Source: Pseudomonas pharyngis (lineage in GTDB: Bacteria > Pseudomonadota > Gammaproteobacteria > Pseudomonadales > Pseudomonadaceae). Taken from it: a stretch of DNA of 64,000 nucleotides. Below, one piece after another: positions 30,298 through 39,080 of the stretch. The stretch covers positions 372,001 to 436,000 of the forward strand of contig NZ_BQID01000004.1 of assembly GCF_021602345.1 (NCBI RefSeq). Direction: 5' to 3'. The position numbers and the translations under genes are program-made. The notes below the pieces were generated by a model. The model ran no database searches. It saw only the letters and a list, made by a program, of their open reading frames with translations, and had not been told where the DNA came from. How positions within the stretch are numbered: position 1 is the stretch's first letter; each line of letters starts with the position of its first letter.

Positions 30298-30373
30298 TGG
30301 CGGAGCGGACAGGGCTCGAACCCTCGATCCCGGTGTGACAGGCAGCTATTCCAACCGCCTGCTCTACCGCTCC
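30298..30373 (-). tRNA. Degenerate tRNA-Asp(GTC)-like gene
   Basis: The minus strand gives a perfect 7-bp acceptor stem (GGAGCGG with CCGCTCC), G73 and an encoded CCA. The anticodon loop is CTGTCAC with anticodon GTC, and the T loop is TTCGAGC. The anticodon stem is broken: GCTGC faces ACCGG, leaving two or three pairs, and the variable region is one base short. The D stem GAGC/GAAT has two mismatches and the T stem one. Compared with ordinary tRNA-Asp it looks like a decayed copy. It lies 53 bases after hupB and ahead of a terminator, so it is probably transcribed. Charging by AspRS is doubtful. Confidence 0.7.
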
Positions 30374-30426
30374 GCTGCCAAGTCAGGCATGACCCCGACC
30401 CGGATGGGTAAAAACCTGAATCAAAC

Positions 30427-30699
30427 TTAGTTGACGGCTTCTTTCAGGGCTTTACCGGCTTTGAAACCTGGTTTTTTGGCTGCCGCGATTTCCAGAGTCT
30501 TGCCGGTCTGTGGGTTACGACCGATGCGAGCTGGACGATCAGTCACGGAGAAAGTACCGAAACCAACCAGAACAACGGAGTCGCCAGCCTTGAGAGCGCC
30601 AGTGACGGATTCGATTACAGCGTCCAGCGCACGGCCAGCAGCAGCTTTCGGGATATCAGCGGATGCAGCGATAGCATCAATCAGTTCCGACTTGTTCAC
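30427..30699 (-). CDS. hupB: DNA-binding protein HU-beta
   Basis: 90 residues, full length. [27 protein letters not shown] forms the dimer helices, and the beta arms carry the RNPQTGK DNA-intercalating turn ([12 protein letters not shown]). It is a nucleoid protein that bends and compacts DNA. A consensus sigma-70 promoter lies about 100 bases upstream. It follows lon, as in E. coli and other pseudomonads. Confidence 0.97.
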   Translation of the reverse strand: MNKSELIDAIAASADIPKAAAGRALDAVIESVTGALKAGDSVVLVGFGTFSVTDRPARIGRNPQTGKTLEIAAAKKPGFKAGKALKEAVN

Positions 30700-30793
30700 T
30701 CTAAGTCCCCTTATATCTATTTGAGTATGATTCTAAGTTTTTTGGTGAAAGCAAAAACGAGTGCTGAATGGCCTACAGACACTTAAGAGCCGC

Positions 30794-30823
30794 TTTATAA
30801 CAAGGGCTCTAAAAAGCTGTCAA
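30794..30823 (-). promoter_or_regulatory. Strong sigma-70 promoter of hupB
   Basis: On the minus strand a perfect -35 TTGACA (30823-30818), an 18-base spacer and -10 TATAAA (30799-30794) lie in the lon-hupB gap, about 95 bases before the hupB start. This suits the high expression of HU. Confidence 0.82.
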
Positions 30824-30847
30824 GGAAGCCCCCCAGGCAAAAGCGTA

Positions 30848-33244
30848 TTAATGCGTGCTAATTCTTTCCTTAGAGTCAGACTCACGTTTTTCGTCCTTGG
30901 CAACTATCTCCGGAGCCACATCCGGCAAGGGCTCCGGCGCGTATTGCAGCGCAATTTGCAGGACCTCGTCAATCCATTTAACCGGTTTGATCTGCAGATC
31001 CTGCTTGATATTGTCAGGAATCTCCTTCAGATCGCGCACGTTCTCTTCCGGAATAATCACTGTCTTGATTCCGCCACGGTGAGCGGCCAGCAGTTTTTCC
31101 TTCAGACCGCCAATGGCGAGAACTTGACCACGCAGGGTGATCTCGCCGGTCATGGCGACATCGGCGCGCACAGGAATACCCGTCAAAGCCGACACCAGTG
31201 CGGTACACATGCCTACACCAGCGCTCGGGCCGTCTTTCGGCGTAGCACCTTCCGGCATGTGGATGTGCGTGTCGCGCTTCTCGTGGAAGTCCAGGGGGAT
31301 ACCCAGGCTCTTGGCACGGCTGCGCACCACAGTCAGGGCCGCAGTGATCGATTCGACCATTACGTCACCCAGCGAACCGGTCTTGATCAGTTGACCTTTG
31401 CCCGGCACCACAGCGGCTTCGATGGTCAGCAATTCGCCGCCCACCTGAGTCCAGGCCAAGCCGGTGACTTGTCCGATCTGATCCTGCTGCTCGGCCAGAC
31501 CGTAGCGGAACTTGCGAACGCCGAGGAAATGCTCCAGCAGATCAGCTGTCACTTTTACCGAGAAGCGCTTTTCCAGCGCGTGCTCTTTGACCGCCTTGCG
31601 GCAGACTTTGGCAATCTGCCGCTCGAGGCCACGCACACCGGCTTCGCGGGTGTAGTAACGGATGATGTCGCGGATCGCTTCTTCGTCGAATTCCAGCTCG
31701 CCCTTCTTCAGGCCGTTGGCTGCAACCTGCTTGGGCGACAGGTACTTGACCGCGATGTTGATCTTCTCGTCCTCGGTGTAGCCCGGCAGACGGATGACTT
31801 CCATCCGGTCCAGCAGCGCCGGTGGGATGTTCATCGAGTTCGAGGTGCACAGGAACATCACATCCGAGAGGTCGTAATCGACTTCCAGATAGTGGTCGTT
31901 GAAGTTGTGGTTCTGCTCAGGATCGAGCACTTCCAGCAACGCCGACGCCGGGTCGCCACGCATGTCGCTGCCCATTTTGTCGATTTCATCGAGCAGGAAC
32001 AGCGGGTTGCGGACACCCACTTTTGTCATCTTTTGAATCAATCTTCCTGGCATCGAACCGATGTAGGTCCGACGATGACCACGGATTTCCGCTTCGTCAC
32101 GCACGCCACCGAGGGCCATGCGCACGAATTTGCGGTTGGTGGCATGGGCGATCGACTCGGCCAGCGAGGTTTTACCCACGCCCGGAGGACCGACCAGGCA
32201 CAACACCGGGCCACGGATTTTCTTCACGCGCTTCTGCACGGCGAGGTATTCAAGGATGCGTTCCTTGACCTCTTCGAGGCCGTAGTGATCGGCGTCGAGA
32301 ATGTCTTCGGCACGGGCCAGGTCCAGACGTACCTTGCTCTGGGCCTTCCACGGCACTTGAACCAGCCAGTCGATGTACGAGCGCACCACAGTGGCTTCAG
32401 CGGACATCGGCGACATTTGCTTGAGCTTGTTCAGCTCGGCAGTGGCCTTGGCCAGCGCGTCTTTCGGCAGACCGGCAGCGTCGATGCGCTTTTTCAGGTC
32501 TTCAATTTCGTTGTGGCCTTCGTCGCTGTCGCCGAGTTCTTTCTGAATGGCCTTCATCTGCTCATTCAGGTAGTACTCGCGCTGACTGCGCTCCATTTGC
32601 TTTTTGACGCGGCCACGAATGCGTTTTTCGACTTGCAGCAGGTCGATCTCGGCGTCCAGCAAGGCCAGAACGTGCTCGACCCGGGCCGACAAATCGATGA
32701 TTTCGAGGATTTCCTGCTTCTGCTCGATCTTCAGCGCCATGTGCGCGGCCATGGTATCTACCAGGCGGCCAGGCTCGTCGATGCTGTTGAGCGACGACAG
32801 GACTTCAGCCGGGACTTTCTTGCCCAACTGCACATATTGTTCGAACTGCGACAACAGGCTGCGCACAAACACTTCGGATTCGCGCTCGGCGGCGTCGACC
32901 TCGTCGATCAGCGAGACTTCGGCACGGCAGTGGCCATCGACTTCGCTGAAGCGCTCGACAGCGCCACGCTGCTCGCCTTCGACCAGAACCTTGACGGTGC
33001 CGTCCGGCAGTTTCAGCAGCTGCAGAACGGTGGCGATAGTACCTACGCGATAGAGAGCCTCTTCACCGGGATCATCGTCAGCCGGGTTTCTCTGGGCCAG
33101 CAGCAGGATCTGCTTGTCGCCCGTCATCGCGGCCTCGAGGGCTTCGATGGATTTCTCGCGCCCCACGAACAGCGGGATAACCATGTGCGGATACACAACG
33201 ACATCACGCAATGGCAGGAGAGGCAATTCGATGGTGGTCTTCAT
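30848..33244 (-). CDS. lon: ATP-dependent protease Lon
   Basis: 798 residues, standard length. An N-terminal substrate domain (LPLLPLRDVVVYPHM) is followed by the AAA module with Walker A GPPGVGKT near 353 and Walker B PLFLLDEIDKM. The C-terminal protease has the catalytic Ser in PKDGPSAGVGM and Lys in GGLKEKLLAAHRGG. Lon degrades unfolded and specific regulatory proteins; in Pseudomonas it affects motility, quorum sensing and SOS. A sigma-32-type promoter precedes it. Confidence 0.97.
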   Translation of the reverse strand: MKTTIELPLLPLRDVVVYPHMVIPLFVGREKSIEALEAAMTGDKQILLLAQRNPADDDPGEEALYRVGTIATVLQLLKLPDGTVKVLVEGEQRGAVERFSEVDGHCRAEVSLIDEVDAAERESEVFVRSLLSQFEQYVQLGKKVPAEVLSSLNSIDEPGRLVDTMAAHMALKIEQKQEILEIIDLSARVEHVLALLDAEIDLLQVEKRIRGRVKKQMERSQREYYLNEQMKAIQKELGDSDEGHNEIEDLKKRIDAAGLPKDALAKATAELNKLKQMSPMSAEATVVRSYIDWLVQVPWKAQSKVRLDLARAEDILDADHYGLEEVKERILEYLAVQKRVKKIRGPVLCLVGPPGVGKTSLAESIAHATNRKFVRMALGGVRDEAEIRGHRRTYIGSMPGRLIQKMTKVGVRNPLFLLDEIDKMGSDMRGDPASALLEVLDPEQNHNFNDHYLEVDYDLSDVMFLCTSNSMNIPPALLDRMEVIRLPGYTEDEKINIAVKYLSPKQVAANGLKKGELEFDEEAIRDIIRYYTREAGVRGLERQIAKVCRKAVKEHALEKRFSVKVTADLLEHFLGVRKFRYGLAEQQDQIGQVTGLAWTQVGGELLTIEAAVVPGKGQLIKTGSLGDVMVESITAALTVVRSRAKSLGIPLDFHEKRDTHIHMPEGATPKDGPSAGVGMCTALVSALTGIPVRADVAMTGEITLRGQVLAIGGLKEKLLAAHRGGIKTVIIPEENVRDLKEIPDNIKQDLQIKPVKWIDEVLQIALQYAPEPLPDVAPEIVAKDEKRESDSKERISTH

Positions 33245-33302
33245 GATTTCGCCTCTACGGCGGCCATATGGCCGTAATCAGATGGAATTAAGCTTGAAAC
33301 CA

Positions 33303-33331
33303 AGATGGGGGTTGCCTTGAAAAAAAACAAG
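33303..33331 (-). promoter_or_regulatory. Heat-shock (sigma-32) promoter of lon
   Basis: The minus strand has CTTGTTT (33331-33325), 14 bases, then CCCCATCT (33310-33303). The -10 matches the sigma-32 consensus CCCCATNT fully; the -35 keeps CTTG. It lies 59 bases before the lon start. Confidence 0.75.
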
Positions 33332-33356
33332 CGCAAAGCGGATGTAAAAAACGACA

Positions 33357-33383
33357 TAAAAAAAAAGAGGCCCGAAGGCCCCT
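33357..33383 (-). terminator. Terminator of clpX
   Basis: GGGGCC-TTCG-GGCCTC on the minus strand is followed by nine T. It sits 25 bases after the clpX stop and before the lon promoter. Confidence 0.92.
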
Positions 33384-33407
33384 TCCTTGTTCCGGCAGGC
33401 CGGGCGC

Positions 33408-34691
33408 TTACGCGTCCGGTGCAGCCTTGGCAGCCGGCTCACTGTTTTCGTAGACATACAGTGGCTTGGACGTGCCTTCGATCACGCTTTCATCGATCAC
33501 GACTTTGCTCACCTCGGACTGCGAGGGGATTTCATACATCGTGTCGAGCAGCACACCTTCGAGAATCGAACGCAGGCCACGGGCACCGGTTTTACGCTCC
33601 AGGGCACGCTTGGCGACCGATTTCAGCGCGTCGGAACGGAATTCCAGATCCACGCCTTCCATCTCGAACAGCTTGGCATACTGTTTGGTCAGGGCATTTT
33701 TCGGCTCGGTGAGAATCTGCATCAAAGCAGCCTCATCCAGCTCGTCCAGCGTCGCCAGGACCGGCAGACGACCGACGAATTCCGGGATCAGACCGAACTT
33801 GACCAGATCGTCAGGCTCGACTTCACGCAGGGATTCACCAACTTTCTTGCCTTCTTCCTTGCTGCGCACTTCTGCGTTGAAACCGATGCCACCCTTGGTG
33901 GAACGGTTCTGAATGACCTTCTCCAGACCGGAGAATGCGCCACCGCAGATGAACAGGATGTTACGGGTATCAACCTGAAGGAATTCCTGCTGCGGATGCT
34001 TGCGGCCACCTTGCGGTGGTACGGAAGCGACCGTGCCTTCGATCAGCTTGAGCAAGGCCTGCTGCACGCCTTCACCGGAAACGTCCCGGGTGATCGACGG
34101 GTTGTCGGACTTGCGCGAAATCTTGTCGATTTCGTCGATGTAGACAATACCCATCTGGGCTTTCTCTACGTCGTAATCACACTTCTGCAGCAGCTTCTGA
34201 ATGATGTTCTCGACGTCTTCACCCACGTAACCCGCCTCGGTGAGGGTGGTTGCGTCGGCGATGGTGAACGGAACGTTCAGCAAGCGGGCCAGGGTTTCGG
34301 CCAGCAGGGTTTTACCGGAGCCTGTCGGGCCGATCAGCAGGATGTTGCTCTTGCCGAGTTCGACGTCGTCAGCCTTTTTGTCACGCTGGTTCAGACGCTT
34401 GTAGTGGTTGTACACCGCTACTGCCAGAACCTTCTTGGCACGCTCCTGACCAATGACATATTGATCAAGGATGCCGCTGATTTCTTTAGGCGAAGGCAAT
34501 TTATGCGCGCTGCTTTCGGCCTGTGCTTCCTGCACCTCCTCGCGGATGATGTCATTGCACAGGTCGACGCACTCGTCGCAGATAAAGACCGAGGGGCCGG
34601 CAATCAATTTGCGTACTTCATGCTGGCTTTTGCCACAGAAGGAGCAATAGAGCAGCTTGCCGTTGTCCTCGCCGTTGCGGGTGTCAGTCAT
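33408..34691 (-). CDS. clpX: ClpX, ATPase subunit of ClpXP protease
   Basis: 427 residues from ATG 34691 ([20 protein letters not shown]), against 424 in E. coli. The N-terminal zinc-binding Cys4 domain is YCSFCG and [10 protein letters not shown]. Walker A is GPTGSGKT, Walker [11 protein letters not shown], and the pore/sensor region includes [19 protein letters not shown]. It unfolds tagged substrates and feeds ClpP. The frame extends 11 codons upstream, but that part is not family-like. It follows clpP with 113 bases holding a hairpin. Confidence 0.97.
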   Translation of the reverse strand: MTDTRNGEDNGKLLYCSFCGKSQHEVRKLIAGPSVFICDECVDLCNDIIREEVQEAQAESSAHKLPSPKEISGILDQYVIGQERAKKVLAVAVYNHYKRLNQRDKKADDVELGKSNILLIGPTGSGKTLLAETLARLLNVPFTIADATTLTEAGYVGEDVENIIQKLLQKCDYDVEKAQMGIVYIDEIDKISRKSDNPSITRDVSGEGVQQALLKLIEGTVASVPPQGGRKHPQQEFLQVDTRNILFICGGAFSGLEKVIQNRSTKGGIGFNAEVRSKEEGKKVGESLREVEPDDLVKFGLIPEFVGRLPVLATLDELDEAALMQILTEPKNALTKQYAKLFEMEGVDLEFRSDALKSVAKRALERKTGARGLRSILEGVLLDTMYEIPSQSEVSKVVIDESVIEGTSKPLYVYENSEPAAKAAPDA

Positions 34692-34739
34692 TCGTTCGAT
34701 CCAAATCCGATAGGCTTGCAACACAAGATGAAGGCTATT

Positions 34740-34759
34740 GCGGGCTTTTTCAAGCCCGC
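34740..34759 (-). terminator. Hairpin between clpP and clpX, possible attenuator
   Basis: GCGGGCTT and AAGCCCGC pair around a four-base loop. On the minus strand no T run follows, so it more likely tunes or processes the clpP-clpX message than fully ends it. Confidence 0.55.
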
Positions 34760-34804
34760 CGCTGATCAGACGCGCCGACCAAGCCTATTTTGAGCTGCTT
34801 ATTT

Positions 34805-35440
34805 TTAAGCTGGGCGCTGGTTGATCACTTCGTCGATCAGACCATATTCCTTCGCAGCTTCTGCACTCATGAAGTTGTCGCGGTTGGTGTCGCGCTCGAT
34901 TTCTTCAAGCGTACGGCCGCTGTGCTTGGCCATCAGCGTGTTCAGACGCTCGCGGATGAAGAGGATTTCCTTGGCATGGATTTCGATGTCCGATGCCTGG
35001 CCCTGGAAACCGCCCAGTGGCTGGTGAATCATCACGCGCGAGTTCGGCAGGCAGAAACGCTTGCCAGGTGCACCGGCCGTCAGCAGGAATGCGCCCATGC
35101 TGCACGCCTGACCGATACAGGTAGTCGATACGTTTGGCTTGATGAACTGCATGGTGTCGTAGATCGACATGCCCGCTGTCACCGAACCGCCCGGGGAGTT
35201 GATATAAAGATGGATGTCCTTGTCCGGGTTTTCCGCTTCAAGGAACAGCAATTGCGCGCAAATCAGGTTGGCCATGTAGTCCTCTACCGGCCCCACCAGA
35301 AAGATTACTCGTTCCTTGAGAAGACGCGAGTAGATGTCATAAGCGCGCTCGCCACGAGCAGATTGCTCGACAACCATCGGGACCAGGCCGCCGGCGGCCT
35401 GGATATCAGAGTTCTGCTGAATATAGGAATTACGGAACAT
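34805..35440 (-). CDS. clpP: ClpP protease subunit
   Basis: 211 residues. The catalytic triad is Ser 114 ([11 protein letters not shown]), His 139 (VMIHQPLGG) and Asp 188 (ERDTNRDNF). The NSPGGSV oxyanion segment is intact. It forms the tetradecameric chamber used with ClpX and ClpA. Gene order tig-clpP-clpX-lon is the conserved one. GGGAGTGACTGCAGAGC precedes the ATG. Confidence 0.97.
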   Translation of the reverse strand: MFRNSYIQQNSDIQAAGGLVPMVVEQSARGERAYDIYSRLLKERVIFLVGPVEDYMANLICAQLLFLEAENPDKDIHLYINSPGGSVTAGMSIYDTMQFIKPNVSTTCIGQACSMGAFLLTAGAPGKRFCLPNSRVMIHQPLGGFQGQASDIEIHAKEILFIRERLNTLMAKHSGRTLEEIERDTNRDNFMSAEAAKEYGLIDEVINQRPA

Positions 35441-35479
35441 GCTCTGCAGTCACTCCCAAATAGTCATGTCTTGAATACG

Positions 35480-35507
35480 CATAAGCCAGCTCGAAGGCTG
35501 GCTTATG
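35480..35507 (-). terminator. Hairpin after tig
   Basis: CATAAGCCAGC pairs with GCTGGCTTATG, an 11-bp stem with a six-base loop, between the tig stop and clpP. The minus-strand tail is not T-rich, so termination may be partial. Confidence 0.6.
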
Positions 35508-35532
35508 GTGTGTGCTTCTAACGCAAAAACAA

Positions 35533-36843
35533 TCAGTCGGCTTTTGGAGCTTCTACCGGCTTGACCGCTTCTTCGTAAGAGACCGATTTGTCGGTCACGC
35601 TAGCTTTCTGCAGAACAGTATCCACAACTTGTTCTTCCAGCACAACCGAACGAACTTCGTTCAGTTGCTGGTCGTTCTTGTAGTACCAGGACACGACCTG
35701 CTCAGGCTCCTGGTAAGCCGAAGCCATTTCCTGAATCATTTCACGAACGCGGGCTTCGTCTGGCTTCAGGTCGAACTGCTTGACCACTTCGGCCACGATC
35801 AGACCCAGGACAACGCGACGCTTGGCTTGTTCTTCGAACAGCTCGGCCGGCAGTTGGTCTGGCTTGATGTTGCCGCCGAACTGCTGGACAGCCTGCACGC
35901 GCAGACGGTCAACTTCGTTGGACAGCAGAGCCTTAGGCACTTCGATCGGGTTGGTGGCCAGCAGACCGTCCATTACCTGATTCTTGACCTTGGATTTGAT
36001 CGCCTGACGCAGTTCACGCTCCATGTTCTTGCGAACTTCGGTGCGGAAACCGTCGATGCCGCTTTCCTTGATGCCGAATTGAGCGAAGAACTCTTCGTTC
36101 AGCTCTGGCAGCTTTGGCTCGGAAACGGTGTTTACAGTCACGGTGAACTCGGCGGTTTTGCCAGCCAGGTCCAGGTTCTGATAGTCCTCTGGGAAGGTCA
36201 GGTTCAGAACGCGCTCTTCGCCGGCTTCAGCGCCGACCAGGCCTTCTTCGAAGCCAGGGATCATGCGGCCGGAACCCAGTACCAGCTGAGTGCCCTTGGC
36301 GGAACCGCCAGCGAACACTTCGCCGTCAACCTTGCCAACGAAATCGATGTTCAGCTGGTCTTCGTTCTGGGCAGCACGATCGGCCACTTCGAAACGGGTG
36401 TTCTGCTTGCGCAGGATGTCCAGCATCTTGTCCAGATCGGCGTCAGCCACGTCAGCGCTCAGGCGCTCAACGGTGATGCCTTCGAAGCCGGCAACAGTGA
36501 ACTCAGGGAACACTTCGAATACGGCTACGTATTCCAGGTCCTTGCCAGCTTCGAGCGATTTTGGCTCGATCGATGGCGAACCGGCCGGGTTCAGCTTCTG
36601 CTCAACCACAGCTTCGTAGAAGGAGGACTGGATCACGTCGCCGATCGCTTCCTGGCGCGCATCAGCACCGAAACGGCGCTTGATTTCGCTCATTGGCACT
36701 TTGCCTGGACGGAAGCCAGCAATCTTGGCCTTTTGGGCAGTCTGCTGCAGACGCTTGTTGACCTGAGTCTCGATGCGCTCAGCCGGCACGGTGATGCTCA
36801 TGCGGCGCTCAAGAGCAGTAGTATTTTCAACAGAAACTTGCAT
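35533..36843 (-). CDS. tig: Trigger factor, ribosome-bound chaperone
   Basis: 436 residues from ATG 36843 ([15 protein letters not shown]). The N-terminal ribosome-binding domain has the signature [10 protein letters not shown]. The FKBP-type prolyl isomerase lies at about 150-240 ([27 protein letters not shown]), and the rest is a helical C domain. It binds nascent chains at the tunnel exit. The open frame continues to 36906 but the extra codons are not family-like. Confidence 0.97.
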   Translation of the reverse strand: MQVSVENTTALERRMSITVPAERIETQVNKRLQQTAQKAKIAGFRPGKVPMSEIKRRFGADARQEAIGDVIQSSFYEAVVEQKLNPAGSPSIEPKSLEAGKDLEYVAVFEVFPEFTVAGFEGITVERLSADVADADLDKMLDILRKQNTRFEVADRAAQNEDQLNIDFVGKVDGEVFAGGSAKGTQLVLGSGRMIPGFEEGLVGAEAGEERVLNLTFPEDYQNLDLAGKTAEFTVTVNTVSEPKLPELNEEFFAQFGIKESGIDGFRTEVRKNMERELRQAIKSKVKNQVMDGLLATNPIEVPKALLSNEVDRLRVQAVQQFGGNIKPDQLPAELFEEQAKRRVVLGLIVAEVVKQFDLKPDEARVREMIQEMASAYQEPEQVVSWYYKNDQQLNEVRSVVLEEQVVDTVLQKASVTDKSVSYEEAVKPVEAPKAD

Positions 36844-37204
36844 GGATATTCCTCGTTGCACAGACGTTAGCCGGCCGTTTCCGACCCAAGAATCAAGGGC
36901 AAGCATTCTAGTAGGTCAAACTCAAGAAGTCACCCTACTGAAAACGGGTAAAAAAACAGCAGGCCATTTGAAGGCGGGGACAAGCGGTTGCGCCTCGCCT
37001 TGTTAGCAAATACAGCCAATTCAAGCCAGGGCTCTGCGCCAACCTCTTCTATATATAGAGGCGGTTGAATCATCTCCCTGACAGGCGACCTCGCAAGCAA
37101 GGCCGGCGGACAGCGCAGCATCATCGAACAACATTAATACGACGAAGCACCCTGCCCTGCGACCCGAAACCTGCAGCCGCCGAAATGCGAAACCGTAAAA
37201 CAAA
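36844..37204. other. Gene-free stretch upstream of tig
   Basis: About 360 bases between tig and the tRNA block hold the tig promoter (36905-36933). Nothing else is clear except a small palindromic patch around CCTCTTCTATATATAGAGG near 37045. Open frames here lack ribosome binding sites and gene-like codon use. Confidence 0.5.
36905..36933 (-). promoter_or_regulatory. Candidate sigma-70 promoter of tig
   Basis: Minus strand: GTGACT, 17 bases, TAGAAT, placing the transcript start about 55 bases before the tig ATG. The -10 is good and the -35 partial. Confidence 0.5.
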
Positions 37205-37236
37205 AAAGGCGCCAGACTGTTAAATCTGGCGCCTTT
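37205..37236 (-). terminator. Terminator of the tRNA operon
   Basis: AAAGGCGCCAGA pairs with TCTGGCGCCTTT; on the minus strand TTTTTT follows directly. It lies just after the last tRNA-His. A near-identical hairpin at 37499-37530 follows the other tRNA-His. Confidence 0.88.
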
Positions 37237-37243
37237 CGGAATA

Positions 37244-37320
37244 TGGGGTGGACGATGGGGATCGAACCCACGACAACGGGAGTCACAATCCCGTGCTCTA
37301 CCAACTGAGCTACGCCCACC
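37244..37320 (-). tRNA. tRNA-His(GTG)
   Basis: Cloverleaf on the minus strand starts GGTGGGCGTAGCTCAG, with anticodon GTG in loop TTGTGAC and T loop TTCGATC. The end is CCACC plus encoded CCA. The extra 5' G opposite C73, the histidine identity element, is encoded. It is the last tRNA of the operon and a near-perfect copy of 37538-37614. Confidence 0.95.
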
Positions 37321-37395
37321 ATATTGCGTGCCAAAGAAGCCAAACAACTTCTTTGTAGAACTTCACCCGGCCAATGGCATGAATGAAGCTTTGAT

Positions 37396-37480
37396 TGGTG
37401 CGGATGAAGAGACTCGAACTCTTACGCCTCGCGGCGCTGGAACCTAAATCCAGTGTGTCTACCAATTCCACCACATCCGC
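37396..37480 (-). tRNA. tRNA-Leu(TAG)
   Basis: An 85-base class II tRNA on the minus strand starting GCGGATGTGGTGGAATTGG. The anticodon is TAG in the CTGGATTTAGGTTCCAG arm. It has a long variable arm and encoded CCA. It reads CUA/CUG leucine codons and sits between the two tRNA-His copies. Confidence 0.95.
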
Positions 37481-37498
37481 AGATGAAGCTTTTAAAGC

Positions 37499-37530
37499 AA
37501 AGGCGCCAGACTGTTACATCTGGCGCCTTT
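37499..37530 (-). terminator. Internal copy of the tRNA-His hairpin
   Basis: The same 12-bp stem as at 37205-37236, but on the minus strand only TTT then GC follows. It is probably a processing or weak termination point between tRNA-His and tRNA-Leu. Confidence 0.6.
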
Positions 37531-37537
37531 CGAAATA

Positions 37538-37614
37538 TGGGGTGGACGATGGGGATCGAACCCACGACAACGGGAGTCACAATCCCGTGCTCTACCAACT
37601 GAGCTACGCCCACC
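37538..37614 (-). tRNA. tRNA-His(GTG), second copy
   Basis: Same cloverleaf as at 37244-37320 with anticodon GTG and encoded CCA. Identity extends through the flanking hairpin, showing a local duplication of a tRNA-His plus hairpin unit around the tRNA-Leu. Confidence 0.95.
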
Positions 37615-37645
37615 ATATCGCGTTACTTGTGCCAATGCTGCCTAA

Positions 37646-37722
37646 TGGCGCACCCGGCAGGACTCGAACCTGCGACCATCCGCTTAGAAGGCGGATGCTC
37701 TATCCAGCTGAGCTACGGGCGC
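37646..37722 (-). tRNA. tRNA-Arg(TCT)
   Basis: Minus strand cloverleaf starting GCGCCCGTAGCTCAGC, anticodon TCT in CGCCTTCTAAGCG, T loop TTCGAGT, encoded CCA. It is the first tRNA of the operon, about 115 bases after a strong promoter. Confidence 0.95.
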
Positions 37723-37836
37723 CTTGTTAGCTGTACCCTTGGAGGACTACAAACTAAGTGCTTTCCAGCCTCGCAAAACGTTGATTTCGCTCGACCTTCT
37801 TAACCAGTGCTAGGCTGTGCCCGACAAGTGCGACGA

Positions 37837-37865
37837 ATAGTATAGAGCGACCTGAAGGTCGTCAA
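37837..37865 (-). promoter_or_regulatory. Sigma-70 promoter of the tRNA operon
   Basis: Minus strand: -35 TTGACG (37865-37860), 17 bases, -10 TACTAT (37842-37837), followed by a GC-rich discriminator TCGTCGC. This is typical of stringently controlled stable-RNA promoters. The remaining gap up to folD at 37997 has no gene. Confidence 0.75.
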
Positions 37866-37996
37866 ATCCTTTTTGAAAAAAATTCATTTAATTAAAGGGC
37901 TTAGGGGAATTTGCTGACCAAGCGCCTTTGCCCTCACCGTTTGACATGCGAGAATGCGTTCTCTTTTTTTCCCCTCTCGATGGTTAATCACGCGCA

Positions 37997-38851
37997 ATGA
38001 CTGCACAACTAATCGACGGCAAATCGATCGCCGCCAGCCTGCGCCAGCAGATCGCCCAACGGGTTGCCGAACGTCGCCAGCAAGGTCTGCGCACGCCAGG
38101 CCTCGCGGTGATCCTGGTCGGCAGCGATCCTGCCTCTCAGGTTTATGTCTCGCACAAGCGTAAAGACTGTGAAGAGGTCGGCTTCCTCTCTCAAGCCTAC
38201 GACCTGCCTTCCGAAACCACTCAAGAAGCGCTGACCGATCTGATCGATCGACTGAACGACGACCCGGCAATCGACGGCGTTCTGCTTCAACTTCCTCTGC
38301 CAGAGCACCTGGACGCTTCCAAACTGCTGGAACGCATCCGCCCGGACAAGGACGTCGACGGTTTCCATCCTTATAACGTCGGTCGTCTGGCCCAGCGTAT
38401 TCCGCTGCTGCGTCCGTGCACCCCGAAGGGCATCATGACCCTGCTGGAAAGCACCGGTGCCGATCTGTACGGGATGGACGCGGTGGTTGTTGGCGCATCC
38501 AACATCGTCGGTCGTCCGATGGCGATGGAGCTGCTGCTGGCCGGTTGCACCGTAACCGTTACCCACCGCTTCACCAAGGATCTGGCCGGACACGTCGGCC
38601 GCGCAGACCTGGTGGTCGTGGCCGCCGGCAAGCCGGGCCTGGTCAAGGGCGAGTGGATCAAGGAAGGCGCGATCGTGATCGACGTCGGCATCAACCGCCA
38701 GGAAGACGGCAAACTGGTGGGTGATGTGGTCTACGAGACCGCCCTGCCCCGCGCCGGCTGGATCACTCCGGTACCCGGCGGCGTCGGCCCGATGACCCGC
38801 GCCTGCCTGCTGGAAAACACCCTCTACGCGGCAGAAACCCTGCACGCCTGA
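37997..38851 (+). CDS. folD: Bifunctional methylene-THF dehydrogenase / methenyl-THF cyclohydrolase
   Basis: 284 residues, full length. Catalytic Lys lies in [29 protein letters not shown], the PCTPKGIM substrate loop, [13 protein letters not shown] (NADP site) and [14 protein letters not shown] are the family signatures. It interconverts one-carbon folate forms for purine, Met and formyl-Met synthesis. It is divergent from the tRNA operon and followed by its own terminator. Confidence 0.96.
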   Translation: MTAQLIDGKSIAASLRQQIAQRVAERRQQGLRTPGLAVILVGSDPASQVYVSHKRKDCEEVGFLSQAYDLPSETTQEALTDLIDRLNDDPAIDGVLLQLPLPEHLDASKLLERIRPDKDVDGFHPYNVGRLAQRIPLLRPCTPKGIMTLLESTGADLYGMDAVVVGASNIVGRPMAMELLLAGCTVTVTHRFTKDLAGHVGRADLVVVAAGKPGLVKGEWIKEGAIVIDVGINRQEDGKLVGDVVYETALPRAGWITPVPGGVGPMTRACLLENTLYAAETLHA

Positions 38852-38873
38852 GTCGCGTTTTCCGCGCTCCGAG

Positions 38874-38897
38874 AACCCCGCCTTGTGCGGGGTTTTT
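38874..38897 (+). terminator. Terminator of folD
   Basis: AACCCCGC pairs with GCGGGGTT around a five-base loop and is followed by TTT. It lies 23 bases after the stop. Confidence 0.88.
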
Positions 38898-39080
38898 CAT
38901 GCCCTCGAAAAAACCTTTACCGTTCGCCGGAAACCCCTATTTTTACAGGGCTTTTCACGACTTTTTCATGCCTTGCGGACAACCATCGACAGTTCTTCAA
39001 CCATACTCCTACAATGCGTCGTTTTTACGACACAGGCCGTTACAAAGAACGGCATTTCCAACCTTCATGAGTTCGCCCGC

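Noticed and set aside
28306-36870. Very long open frames on the plus strand opposite ppiD, lon, clpX and tig.
   Set aside because: They mirror well-known genes almost exactly. Biased codon use in GC-rich, highly expressed genes removes stops from the antisense frame. They show no ribosome sites or recognisable domains.
37205-37722. Regularly spaced repeats that at first look like a short repeat array.
   Set aside because: They are tRNA genes and their flanking hairpins; there are no unique spacers of CRISPR size and no cas genes.
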